Shown here: piece by piece, positions 32,876 through 41,243 of the stretch
Layout of the letters: the number at the start of each line of letters is the position of its first letter
How positions within the stretch are numbered: position 1 is the first letter of the stretch
Origin: Gammaproteobacteria bacterium
GTDB lineage: Bacteria; Pseudomonadota; Gammaproteobacteria; SZUA-229
Direction: 5' to 3'
DNA length: 64,000 nucleotides
Assembly: GCA_016744065.1 (NCBI GenBank)
Contig: JADGFA010000003.1
Span: forward strand, 1-64,000
Translations under genes and position numbers: made by a program
The notes under the pieces: generated by a model
What the model saw: the letters and a program-made list of their open reading frames with translations, nothing else
Databases searched by the model: none
Told to the model about the DNA's origin: nothing

Positions 32876-33990
32876 GTAAATAATGTGAGGACGCCAGTGA
32901 AACCGTATAATAAATTTTTATGTATTTCACCATTGGCAAAAAAACCGACAAGTGGAAACTGGCCAAGAACAGAATGAATTAAACGCACTTCTTCAGAATT
33001 GGCTCCAAACTGTTCTCGCCCTCTGCCCAGGCATGATATGTAAACCGCGCCTTTTATTGGTGTGTTCAGGCGTGATTTAAGCTGTAATAGCATACGCTGC
33101 ATATCTTCAAGTGCTGAGTTTCCATCGCGACGACAGAAAATAATTTCCTGATTATTTTCTATGTAGTCTGTAATAGCTATGTACTTATTATCTGGGTCAA
33201 TTCCAATTAACTGTCGAATGGTGTAATCGTCAGTGTCAGAATTTTTATTTATCAGGCCAGTAAATATATAGTCAGAGGCCTGTTCCCAGTCTCGGGCAAT
33301 GACTTCACCAGTATCATCAGTGAGCACGTCGAGAGCGGGTTTATTATCTAACATATAGATTATATTTCTGTCGCTATCGGTTACACGATGCCTTGGGCCG
33401 ATAGGTGTACAACCCTGTGAAAGGTTGCTTAATATAGGAATTTGTTGTGAAAATAAAACGCCACTAATGCCACCGTGCAGGGTTTTGTTAGCAAACTGGA
33501 CCGTGGCGCTGTGCGAAGAGCTGATTCCACCCACTAAAAATACACCCGGTATGTCCTGTCCTAATTGATGTATTAATGGCTGGATACCCGGGCTTTCCGG
33601 GTCGCCGTGAACCAGGCCTACATTAAAGTCGTTGTTATTGCACCAGCTTAAAAGTTCATCAGGAAGAGATGAGGCATTTTCTGTGAAGTTGGGTAGTATG
33701 TGAAAATCAGCCTCATTGAAATCAGCAATCATTATAACCATTGCTTTTTGATTGTAATATTCCTGCTGGGTCGCAATAAGCCCTGTGCCTGAGCTGCCTA
33801 CCCAGTGGACCAGGTCTGTTCTTTCTATTAGTTGGTTTAAAATATATTCAGCTTCTTTGAGTAACAGGTCACTGAGATATAAAAAGCCAAAGGTTGCCTC
33901 GGGCGGTATATCGCCTAATTGTTTAAGGCACTCATCGAGTAAGTTCAGAGTGGGCTTGTCTGCACTATGGGCGAGTAGAAATTGATTCAT
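32872..33990 (-). CDS. FIST-domain sensory/signal protein
   Basis: 372 aa. The N-terminal FIST domain (~25-215: FGFLYLSDLLLKEAEYIL, HWVGSSGTGLIA, GVFLVGGISSSHSATVQF, GGISGVLFSQ) is followed by a FIST_C domain (~220-360, GAVYISCLGRGREQFG, PLVGFFANGEI). FIST domains are thought to bind small ligands such as amino acids; stand-alone proteins have no assigned role. It heads the FIST-tatD pair. The start at 33990 has no strong ribosome binding site. Confidence 0.85.
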   Translation of the reverse strand: MNQFLLAHSADKPTLNLLDECLKQLGDIPPEATFGFLYLSDLLLKEAEYILNQLIERTDLVHWVGSSGTGLIATQQEYYNQKAMVIMIADFNEADFHILPNFTENASSLPDELLSWCNNNDFNVGLVHGDPESPGIQPLIHQLGQDIPGVFLVGGISSSHSATVQFANKTLHGGISGVLFSQQIPILSNLSQGCTPIGPRHRVTDSDRNIIYMLDNKPALDVLTDDTGEVIARDWEQASDYIFTGLINKNSDTDDYTIRQLIGIDPDNKYIAITDYIENNQEIIFCRRDGNSALEDMQRMLLQLKSRLNTPIKGAVYISCLGRGREQFGANSEEVRLIHSVLGQFPLVGFFANGEIHKNLLYGFTGVLTLFT

Positions 33991-34080
33991 TTTATGAGTG
34001 TAGCTGTTTTTATGGTTGATTTTTATAACTGCGTTTACAGTTATAGAAGAAACTGTTTGTCCTCAAAGGCGTAAAATCCA

Positions 34081-34141
34081 TTTATTCTGTTTAATGTAAA
34101 GAGCCAGCAATTAGCTGGCTCTTTACATTAAACAGAATAAA
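34081..34141 (-). terminator. 61-bp perfect hairpin between prk and the FIST gene
   Basis: A 28-bp arm (34081-34108) and its exact complement (34114-34141) surround a 5-nt loop (aatta), with no mismatches. It lies 12 bp downstream of the prk stop codon on the minus strand. The core gagccagc/gctggctc resembles a terminator, with A- and T-rich outer stem sequence, and it could work in either direction. The length is unusual for a simple terminator. Confidence 0.7.
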
Positions 34142-34153
34142 GCAATTGATGAG

Positions 34154-35053
34154 CTAGCGTGCTTTTTTGGATTTCTCGATCATATCATGAATGATAGGTG
34201 TCAGGATGATCTCCATTGCCAGGCCCATTTTGCCACCAGGTACAACAATTGTATTACGGCGAGACATAAATGAATCGTTAATCATATTTAGCAGGTATGG
34301 GAAATCAGTGCCAAACTTGCTAGGATCTTTAAAGCGGATAACGATAAAGCTTTCATCGGGTGTTGGGATGTCACGTGCAATAAAAGGGTTGGATGTATCA
34401 ACGGTAGAAACACGTTGGAAATTAATGTCCGTATTTGAAAACTGAGGTGTAATATAGTTAACGTAATCTGGCATACGGCGCTGGATAGTGTCGACAATGA
34501 CGTCTGCAGAATAACCACGCTCTGAGTTGTCACGATGAATTTTCTGAATCCATTCCAGGTTTACAATGGGAACAACACCAATGCCTAAATCTACGTGTTG
34601 AGCAATATTATTATTTTCAGTTTTAACCAGGCCGTGTAGGCCTTCGTAGAACATCAGGTCAGAGCCGCTTTCAATATCTTCCCATGGAGTAAACTCACCG
34701 GGGTTTTTATCAATACCTAAACGGGCATTATGTTCAATTGCTTCTGGTTCTGAATGCAGGTAATAGCGCTTCTTACCAGTGCCGTCAGTGCTATATGATT
34801 TGAATAATTCAGCTAATTTGCCAAACTCATTCGCATTTTCGCCAAAGTGGCTAAAAAAACGGTTACCTTTTGTTTCATGCTTTGCCATTTCCTCTTTCAT
34901 CGCCGCACGGTCAAAAGCGTGGAAGCTGTCGCCTTCTATAATAACGGGGATGATGCTTTCGCGATGAAAAATATGTTCAAATGCTTTCTTAACTGTAGAT
35001 GTACCAGCACCAGATGAACCGGTAACTGCAACAACAGGATGCTTCTGGGACAT
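34154..35053 (-). CDS. prk: Phosphoribulokinase
   Basis: 299 aa, bacterial class I. The P-loop is VTGSSGAGTSTVKK (residues 10-23). ITPQFSNTDINFQRVSTVDT and the C-terminal VVPGGKMGLAMEII are family signatures. The enzyme phosphorylates ribulose-5-phosphate to the Rubisco substrate in the Calvin cycle. The nearest E. coli relative (PrkB) belongs to a non-autotroph, so carbon fixation is likely but not proven. No Rubisco genes are in the window. GGAG lies before the ATG. An inverted repeat is upstream (35092-35122). Confidence 0.92.
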   Translation of the reverse strand: MSQKHPVVAVTGSSGAGTSTVKKAFEHIFHRESIIPVIIEGDSFHAFDRAAMKEEMAKHETKGNRFFSHFGENANEFGKLAELFKSYSTDGTGKKRYYLHSEPEAIEHNARLGIDKNPGEFTPWEDIESGSDLMFYEGLHGLVKTENNNIAQHVDLGIGVVPIVNLEWIQKIHRDNSERGYSADVIVDTIQRRMPDYVNYITPQFSNTDINFQRVSTVDTSNPFIARDIPTPDESFIVIRFKDPSKFGTDFPYLLNMINDSFMSRRNTIVVPGGKMGLAMEIILTPIIHDMIEKSKKAR

Positions 35054-35392
35054 TGATGTCTCCTTAACTTATTGATATTTAAATAGTTATTACCTGCATT
35101 TATACATGCGTTTAATGCAGGTTACTGAAATTTTTTAACGCTTTAAGCTTATGAGGCTTTTATAGCTGAGTATCTAGCCGGTCATTTTAGCGATTTTTGT
35201 CTCAGGGTGCGAATTTAATTGGTAAATAATATCGAAGTGTTTGTTTCAGATTAATTTGTAAAAGGCAGAAAGGCTATTGGGAGGGCTTTTTACTGAGGAA
35301 AGTCTGTGCGCTGCACCCGGATGTATAACTAGGGGCAGATCTGTAAAAAGCCAGAAATCTGCCCCCGGTAGAAAGAGGTATTGCCGTAAAAG
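35054..35392. other. Intergenic region between prk and nhaD with overlapping stems
   Basis: 339 bp without a gene. acctgcatt (35092-35100) pairs with aatgcaggt (35114-35122) upstream of prk, a possible regulator site. Further on, ggctttttac (35284-35293) can pair with gtaaaaagcc (35343-35352), and ggggcagat (35332-35340) with atctgcccc (35357-35365). These two stems interleave as in a pseudoknot. The second stem is the best candidate for the terminator of either flanking minus-strand gene, here the nhaD at 35393. The string gaggaaagtc (35295-35304) recalls RNase P RNA, but the region is too short for it. Confidence 0.5.
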
Positions 35393-36910
35393 TTAGAATA
35401 AACTTGCATTAATCCACATATGGGCAGCAATGCTCGCGATATAGCCCAGCATAATTACTGGCGTCCACTTTAAGTGGCCGAAGAAGGTGTATTTCCCTCT
35501 GGCCTGACCCATAAGAGCGACACCTGCTGCTGAACCAATAGAAAGCATTGAACCACCGACGCCGGCTGTTAATGTCACCAATAGCCATTGGCCCAGTGAC
35601 ATATCTGGCATCATGGTCAAGACGGCAAACATAACGGGAATATTATCGACAATGGCAGAGAGTACGCCGACGACGATATTTGCCGGGGTTGCATTCATTT
35701 CGGGGCTTAAATTTAAAGCATTGCCCCATTCAGTATACATAAGCTCCGATGCCAGCCCAAGGTAACCAATAAAGCCAAGGCCACCTACACAGAGCACGAC
35801 TCCGTAGAAGAATAGCAGGGTGTCCCACTCGGCACGGGCAACGCCATCGAATACATCAAAGGGCACAACATCTCCCATAACATGTTGGGCTTTATCGTCG
35901 TCATGGGGGGTATTAGGGTTGGCCTTTGCATGGCTTCTTTTGAGAAAATAGCCAAAGAATTTTAGATAAGCCAGGCCTGTTAGCATGCCGATAACTGGAG
36001 GCATGTGTAAGAAGTTATGAAAACTGACGGCTGTGATAATAGTGCAAATAAATAGAGCAATAATACGTTTTGCACCTCGCTTCATAATTACAATATCGTC
36101 ATTACTGGCAGGGTGCTCATCTGGTACAGCGAAGTGCATAATCGCTGCGGGTATCAGCCAGTTAATGAGTGATGGAAAAAATAAGGCAAAAAATGACCAG
36201 AAATCTACAGCACCATTAGATGCCACAATCGATTTTTGCCAGACCATCAATGTTGTAATGTCACCAAAGGGTGAAAATGCTCCGCCTGCATTGGCTGCGA
36301 CAACAATATTAATGGCCGCAAGCAATATGAACTTATTATTGTCACCACCTACTGCCATAACAACAGCGCACATAAGTAATGCGGTTGTCAGGTTATCTGC
36401 GATAGGTGAAATAAAGAAGGCAAGCAAGCCAGTAATCCAGAATAGCTGCCTAAAACCATAACCTTTTTTACATAGCCATGAACGTAGTGCCTCAAAAGCC
36501 TGGCGTTCCTGCATGGCATTAATGTAAGTCATTGCAACCAACAGGAATAACATGAGTTCGGCATATTCCAGCAGGTTATGTCGAACAGCAATTTCAGCTT
36601 CATGGTTAAATCCATGGGTAGCATATACATAAGCAATAAGAGCCCAGATGATACCTGCTGCAAGCACGACGGGTTTTGATTTACGTAAATGAATAAACTC
36701 TTCTGCCATTACCAGTGCATAAGCGGCAATAAAAATAGCCAGTGCAGCAAAACCAACCCAATGCTCAGTAAGGTCTATCCAGTGCTCCGCCTGTCCAGAG
36801 GCAAAACTTATTGAAGGTAGAAAAAAAAGGAAACAGCTTAAAGGGAGTTTTATATTTTTCACATTTAATCCTGTGGACTTTATTGAATGATGGAGGTCAT
36901 AAAGTGACAT
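35393..36910 (-). CDS. nhaD: NhaD-type Na+/H+ antiporter (copy 1)
   Basis: 505 aa with about 12 transmembrane helices. It belongs to the NhaD subgroup of the ion-transporter superfamily: VMAEEFIHLRKSKPVVLAAG, FFISPIADNLTTALLMCAV, NAGGAFSPFGDITTLMVW, VDNIPVMFAVL and GSAAGVALMGQARGKYTFFG. It exports sodium in exchange for protons, as found in halophiles and marine bacteria. An N-terminal signal-like stretch (LPLSCFLFFLPSISFA) precedes the first helix. It is roughly three-quarters identical to the second copy at 41244 by eye. The ribosome binding site is weak. Confidence 0.93.
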   Translation of the reverse strand: MSLYDLHHSIKSTGLNVKNIKLPLSCFLFFLPSISFASGQAEHWIDLTEHWVGFAALAIFIAAYALVMAEEFIHLRKSKPVVLAAGIIWALIAYVYATHGFNHEAEIAVRHNLLEYAELMLFLLVAMTYINAMQERQAFEALRSWLCKKGYGFRQLFWITGLLAFFISPIADNLTTALLMCAVVMAVGGDNNKFILLAAINIVVAANAGGAFSPFGDITTLMVWQKSIVASNGAVDFWSFFALFFPSLINWLIPAAIMHFAVPDEHPASNDDIVIMKRGAKRIIALFICTIITAVSFHNFLHMPPVIGMLTGLAYLKFFGYFLKRSHAKANPNTPHDDDKAQHVMGDVVPFDVFDGVARAEWDTLLFFYGVVLCVGGLGFIGYLGLASELMYTEWGNALNLSPEMNATPANIVVGVLSAIVDNIPVMFAVLTMMPDMSLGQWLLVTLTAGVGGSMLSIGSAAGVALMGQARGKYTFFGHLKWTPVIMLGYIASIAAHMWINASLF

Positions 36911-36990
36911 TTTGTAAGATTATAGGCAAAAAATGAAAAAGATGCTGGATTAAGGAGTGAAAATGGATAATTTGAAAAATAGCAGGGCTG

Positions 36991-37038
36991 TTTTTATTGT
37001 TGCGTTTATTTATACAGCGGTAAGCACAACAATAAAAA
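36991..37038 (-). terminator. Hairpin after ompW
   Basis: tttttattgttg (36991-37002) pairs exactly with caacaataaaaa (37027-37038) over a 24-nt loop. It lies between ompW and nhaD (both minus strand), 42 bp after the ompW stop codon. The A/T ends suit a bidirectional terminator but the loop is long. Confidence 0.5.
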
Positions 37039-37080
37039 CGTTTCTGTGTTGCCTGAAAACGATATTGTATTTATCTTTGC

Positions 37081-37722
37081 CTAGAATTTATATCCCAGGC
37101 CAACGCTTGCAACCGTAGGGTTAATATCTACATCGGCTGAGCCTAAGACGGTATTTTTAGCTGTTGTTTCAATGCTGATATAACGAATGTCGGCACTGAT
37201 AAACCATTTTTCATTTAAATCGTAATCAAAGCCGACCTGAGCGGCAAGGCCAAATGAGTCATCCAGTTCCAGGTCTGTGCCAACACCAACAGAAGAATCC
37301 AGTTTATCGTTAAAGAAAATTGTGTAGTTTATGCCCGCACTTACGTAAGGTCGAAAATCTGCCTTTGGTGTAAAGTGGTACTGAGCGCTGAAAGTAGGAG
37401 GTAGCTGTTTGGTTGAGCCGACTTTGCCACCACCTGCTGTGATGTCATGTTCAAAAGGTAAAGACGCTAGAACTTCAAAACCTAGATTATCGCTCATCAT
37501 ATAAACAAATGTGAGCCCCAGTGTTGTTTTGCTTTCAGCCTCTGGAACTACGGCTGCCACATTACTGAAGCCAGTGTCGTTGCTACTGGGAGCTACCTGG
37601 GTTGCTGTAACTCGCATAAACATATCGCCTTCCTGGATTGCCTGTGCGGAAAAGGATGCCGTGCCCAGGCCAAAACCAAGAGAAGTTAAAATAGCGATAG
37701 ATAAAATTTTTTCTTGTGTCAC
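37081..37722 (-). CDS. ompW: OmpW-family outer-membrane protein
   Basis: 213 aa. Signal peptide ending near FSAQA (~residue 28), then an eight-strand barrel: MFMRVTATQVAPSS, LTFVYMMSDNLGFEVLASLP, SAQYHFTPKADFRPYVSAGINY and the C-terminal VASVGLGYKF with terminal Phe. OmpW forms a narrow hydrophobic channel and often responds to salt or redox stress. The start codon is GTG, supported by AGGTGAG five to six nt upstream. It is flanked by the nhaD and LysR genes. Confidence 0.93.
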   Translation of the reverse strand: MTQEKILSIAILTSLGFGLGTASFSAQAIQEGDMFMRVTATQVAPSSNDTGFSNVAAVVPEAESKTTLGLTFVYMMSDNLGFEVLASLPFEHDITAGGGKVGSTKQLPPTFSAQYHFTPKADFRPYVSAGINYTIFFNDKLDSSVGVGTDLELDDSFGLAAQVGFDYDLNEKWFISADIRYISIETTAKNTVLGSADVDINPTVASVGLGYKF

Positions 37723-37909
37723 TTTTGCTCACCTGCAATGTCTGTTTTATTGAGTAAACTAAAGTATCAAATTATTAGATTCTAATATTGATTTGGATCA
37801 GCTTCCGAAAGAATATATCCATTTTTAATGTAAGGTTTTAGGTTTGTTAGCATGCTGTTGTACAAAGTTAGTAGCAAGCTGTATCTGTATTAATTATTTA
37901 GCATAATGG

Positions 37910-38839
37910 CTACAGGGTTGGGGACTGTATTGAGCGCTGTGTGGCGATGGCTTTTAGCATGCTGATAAATGAATCAACAGTTTGGGGGCTCAGGTTGGTA
38001 AGGTTATATGCAATCCACAGGGTTCGGTTAATATGTAGTTTTTTGATTTTAATCTGGTGTAAGCTACCGCGCTTGAGAAAGTTTTTAATGGCAAACTGGG
38101 GTAAAAAACTTACCTGCTTACCGCGTTGTAATATTTCAATGATGGTGTCAGTGGAACCCACTTCCATATCAATATAATCTAGTTTTATGTTTTCTTTATG
38201 CAGGGTTTTATCCAGTGTGTTACGAATAGATGATTGTGCTTCTCGTAATACATAATGCAGGGTTTCAAGTTCAGTTAGATCAATTGCTTCATGATCCCAG
38301 AGTACATGGCCTGGGCCGCAAACCAGTAATAATTCATCCTGCATCCAGGGTTCGGACTTTATGCTGGGGTGCCGGGGTGATTGTTCAAGCAGGGCAATAT
38401 CAGCTAATCCTGTTGCCAGTCTTGTATGGATGCGCCGGGAATAACCAAGGCGGCTTTCAATGCGTAGGTCAGGTTGTGAGTCTGCAAAATGCATTAAGAT
38501 GTCCGGCAAAATATGCTCGCCAATAGCGAAGGTGACTTCCAGGCGCAGTCGGTTGTGGCCAGCGCGCAATGAGGCCAGATCATCTAAGAGGCTTTCCTGG
38601 TGCTGTAAAACCAGTCTGGCATAGGTGTATACCTTTTCGCCTGCAATGGTTAATTCCAGTTTGCGACCCTGTTGCTGCATTAGAGGGACTCCGTAACAGG
38701 AGTCCAGCGAGCGCAAACGTTTGGTTACGGCGGGTTGGCCGATATAGAGAGCATTGGCCGCGCGATTAACGCTGCCTAACTCGACAACGGCTTTTAAGGT
38801 GGCTAAAGATTTGTAATCTGGCAGGTTAATATATTCCAT
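37910..38839 (-). CDS. LysR-family transcriptional regulator
   Basis: 309 aa. N-terminal winged HTH (LATLKAVVELGSVNRAANAL, QPAVTKRLRSLDSCYGVPL) and a two-lobed effector-binding domain (~90-295, LEVTFAIGEHILPDILMHF, GLADIALLEQ, QVSFLPQFAIKNFL). It is divergent from the SLC13 transporter gene (270 bp apart), its most likely target. The effector is unknown; CbbR or CysB-like roles cannot be separated here, and prk lies ~3 kb away. No clear ribosome binding site precedes the ATG, which sits inside a palindrome. Confidence 0.9.
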   Translation of the reverse strand: MEYINLPDYKSLATLKAVVELGSVNRAANALYIGQPAVTKRLRSLDSCYGVPLMQQQGRKLELTIAGEKVYTYARLVLQHQESLLDDLASLRAGHNRLRLEVTFAIGEHILPDILMHFADSQPDLRIESRLGYSRRIHTRLATGLADIALLEQSPRHPSIKSEPWMQDELLLVCGPGHVLWDHEAIDLTELETLHYVLREAQSSIRNTLDKTLHKENIKLDYIDMEVGSTDTIIEILQRGKQVSFLPQFAIKNFLKRGSLHQIKIKKLHINRTLWIAYNLTNLSPQTVDSFISMLKAIATQRSIQSPTL

Positions 38840-38849
38840 ACAGGAATAT
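38831..38849. promoter_or_regulatory. Palindrome overlapping the LysR start codon
   Basis: atattcc (38831-38837) and ggaatat (38843-38849) form an inverted repeat with a 5-nt gap that covers the regulator's ATG. LysR proteins bind T-N11-A palindromes and often repress their own gene, so this is a candidate autoregulatory site. Further ggaata strings occur at 38960-38977 toward the transporter. Confidence 0.45.
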
Positions 38850-39109
38850 TAATGTATTTGAATTCAATTGAATAGTCGTTTTAAAAGGTCCATTATCCCG
38901 CCTTGTTTCTCGCGGGCCACATTCAGGCTTTCTTTTTGAAGAATCAACCATTTCCTCACGGGAATATGCCTGGGAATAAACAGAGGAATTAGTTGAGTAT
39001 ATCTTTCGGATATAGAGCGCTTGAGCACGATTAATCTGAATAATTAACAGCTAGCGCTAAGTTTTAAAGCTGGCTGGGTAAAGAATTGTAATTTAATTGG
39101 AGAAATGAA

Positions 39110-41101
39110 ATGACCGCAATGGCCGATGAGGAAACAACAGTGGCAGCACCACTCAGGTTTTCCGCAAAACAAATGGTAGCTGCCGTAATATTTTTAGCGG
39201 CTGCACTGGGTCTGGCTCAGGTAGTGCCAAGTATAGAGATTGCCTGGGTAACGGGTATTTTAATGTTAACTATATATCTGTTTGCTTTTGAGATTGTGGG
39301 TGTCGATGTGGCTGCGGTATCGGTAATGGTGCTCATTGGTTTGTCGTCGTTATTGGCTCCCATTATGGGCCTGCAAGAAGGCCTGGTTGACACAAATCAT
39401 TTGTTTGATGGTTTTGCATCGAATGCGGTGATGTCAATTATTGCGGTTATGATTATTGGTGCGGGCCTGGATAAAACGGGCTTAATGTCAAAAGTAGCAG
39501 CATTTATATTAAGAGTCGGTGGTACATCTGAAACACGTATTATTCCGATTATTTCTTCTACGGTGGGTGTGATTTCATCATTCATGCAGAATGTAGGTGC
39601 AGCGGCTTTATTCCTGCCTGTTGTATCACGTATCTCCGCGCGTTCCGGTTTACCCATGTCGCGCTTATTAATGCCGATGGGGTTCTGTGCCATTTTGGGT
39701 GGTACGGTCACGATGGTTGGGTCAAGTCCGTTAATTTTATTAAATGATTTAATCTTAGCGTCGAACCAGGCTCTACCTGCTGATCAGCAAATGGAAACAT
39801 GGGGTTTGTTTTCTGTAACGCCTATTGGTCTGGCGCTTGTATTTACTGGCATTATCTATTTCGTTGTTGCGGGTCGTTTTGTTCTACCAGCCACGAAAAA
39901 TGAAAGTTCAACTTCGGGTTCTGATCCATTGAAATATATTCAGGAAGTATACGGTGTGGGTTATACATTATCTGAAATTGTGGTGTTAGCAGGAAGTCAG
40001 TTAATTGGTAAAACATTAGATGAGATAGAAACAGCACATCGTATCCGTATTATTGCCAGTAAGCAGGGTGATGACCTGCGCTTTGGGCCAGGTTCAATTG
40101 CACGGGATACTGAAATTTCAGCAGGTATGGTGCTAGGTGTTATTGCAGAGCCTGTTCATTTAAAAAATTATTCTGAAGAATATAATTTAGAATTGCGTAA
40201 AGAATTACAGACATTTTCAGAATCATTATCGGCGTCAAAAGCAGGTGTTGCTGAAGTAGTTATTCCACCAGGTTCATCTTTAATTGGTAAAAGTGCACGT
40301 GATGTCTGGATGCGTAAAAGTTATGGCTTAGCGTTAATTGGCCTGCATCGTGATGGTGAAACAAAACGTGAAGGTGATGATATTCGTAATACTCCTTTCG
40401 TCGCAGGTGATACTTTAGTCGTTCATACTGCATGGGATTCTTTGCAGCGAATTGAAAAGGATCGTGACTTTGTTGTTGTTACAACTGAGTATCCAAAAGA
40501 AGAAGCACGTCCACATAAACTTGTGCCAGCTCTGGTCTTTTTTGCGATTGCTCTGTGCCTGGTATTGTTTACTGATTTGCGTTTATCTGTTGCTTTATTA
40601 ACAGGTGCAGTTGGCATGATTTTATCGGGTGTTTTAAAGGTTGAAGAAGCTTATGAAGCCGTGAGCTGGAAAACGGTATTCCTGTTAGCGTCATTAATTC
40701 CTTTAGGTGTGGCGGTTGAAACTTCTGGCACGGCAAAATGGATTGCACAACAAACGTTATCGGTTATGGGGGAGAGTCCAGAAATATGGGTTGTTCAACT
40801 GGTTATTGCTGTGCTTGCAACATTTTTTACATTGGTTATGTCGAATGTAGGTGCAACTGTTTTACTGGTGCCTTTAGCAGTAAATATTGCGCTGCAAATT
40901 CCAGGTGCAAACCCTGCGGTGTTTGCATTAACGGTAGCGATTGCCACATCTAATTCATTTTTGATTCCAACGCATCAGGTAAATGCATTAATCATGGGGC
41001 CAGCGGGTTATCGTGTGCCTGACTTTATGAAAGCGGGTGGTATTATGACCATACTGTTCCTGGTTGTCATGATGGTTATGATGAATATGGTATTCGGTTA
41101 G
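39110..41101 (+). CDS. SLC13/DASS-family transporter with two TrkA-C domains
   Basis: 663 aa. About 10-11 transmembrane helices in two halves are separated by two cytoplasmic TrkA-C (RCK_C) domains (~285-360 and ~385-465: GSQLIGKTLDEIETAHRI, PPGSSLIGKSARDVWMRK). Membrane motifs SFMQNVGAAALFLPVV and VMSNVGATVLLVPLAVN are the substrate/sodium signatures of the family. Substrates range from sulfate to dicarboxylates; none can be fixed. GGAG precedes the start; Met39119 is an alternative. Its neighbours (LysR regulator, two sodium antiporters) suggest a sodium-coupled system. Confidence 0.9.
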   Translation: MTAMADEETTVAAPLRFSAKQMVAAVIFLAAALGLAQVVPSIEIAWVTGILMLTIYLFAFEIVGVDVAAVSVMVLIGLSSLLAPIMGLQEGLVDTNHLFDGFASNAVMSIIAVMIIGAGLDKTGLMSKVAAFILRVGGTSETRIIPIISSTVGVISSFMQNVGAAALFLPVVSRISARSGLPMSRLLMPMGFCAILGGTVTMVGSSPLILLNDLILASNQALPADQQMETWGLFSVTPIGLALVFTGIIYFVVAGRFVLPATKNESSTSGSDPLKYIQEVYGVGYTLSEIVVLAGSQLIGKTLDEIETAHRIRIIASKQGDDLRFGPGSIARDTEISAGMVLGVIAEPVHLKNYSEEYNLELRKELQTFSESLSASKAGVAEVVIPPGSSLIGKSARDVWMRKSYGLALIGLHRDGETKREGDDIRNTPFVAGDTLVVHTAWDSLQRIEKDRDFVVVTTEYPKEEARPHKLVPALVFFAIALCLVLFTDLRLSVALLTGAVGMILSGVLKVEEAYEAVSWKTVFLLASLIPLGVAVETSGTAKWIAQQTLSVMGESPEIWVVQLVIAVLATFFTLVMSNVGATVLLVPLAVNIALQIPGANPAVFALTVAIATSNSFLIPTHQVNALIMGPAGYRVPDFMKAGGIMTILFLVVMMVMMNMVFG

Positions 41102-41132
41102 GCATTTATTGTTTAATTAAATTTTAAAATCC

Positions 41133-41194
41133 ATCGCGAACTGAAGTTTATCCCTGTGTTGGTTATTTACTAGGGGGAAATTTCAGTTCGCGAT
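41133..41194 (+). terminator. Hairpin between the SLC13 gene and nhaD copy 2
   Basis: atcgcgaactgaa (41133-41145) pairs perfectly with ttcagttcgcgat (41182-41194) over 36 nt, which itself can pair in part (tatccc with gggggaaa). No long T-tract follows. It could be a terminator or an RNA-processing site between the two transporter genes. Confidence 0.5.
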
Positions 41195-41243
41195 TTGGGT
41201 TATAGCAATAATAAATAATTTTAAAAATTTTAGAGTAAAAAAT

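Noticed and set aside
35254..35392. RNase P RNA gene (gaggaaagtc motif)
   Set aside because: Only ten bases match the universal motif, the space before the nhaD end is far too short, and the later conserved blocks are missing.
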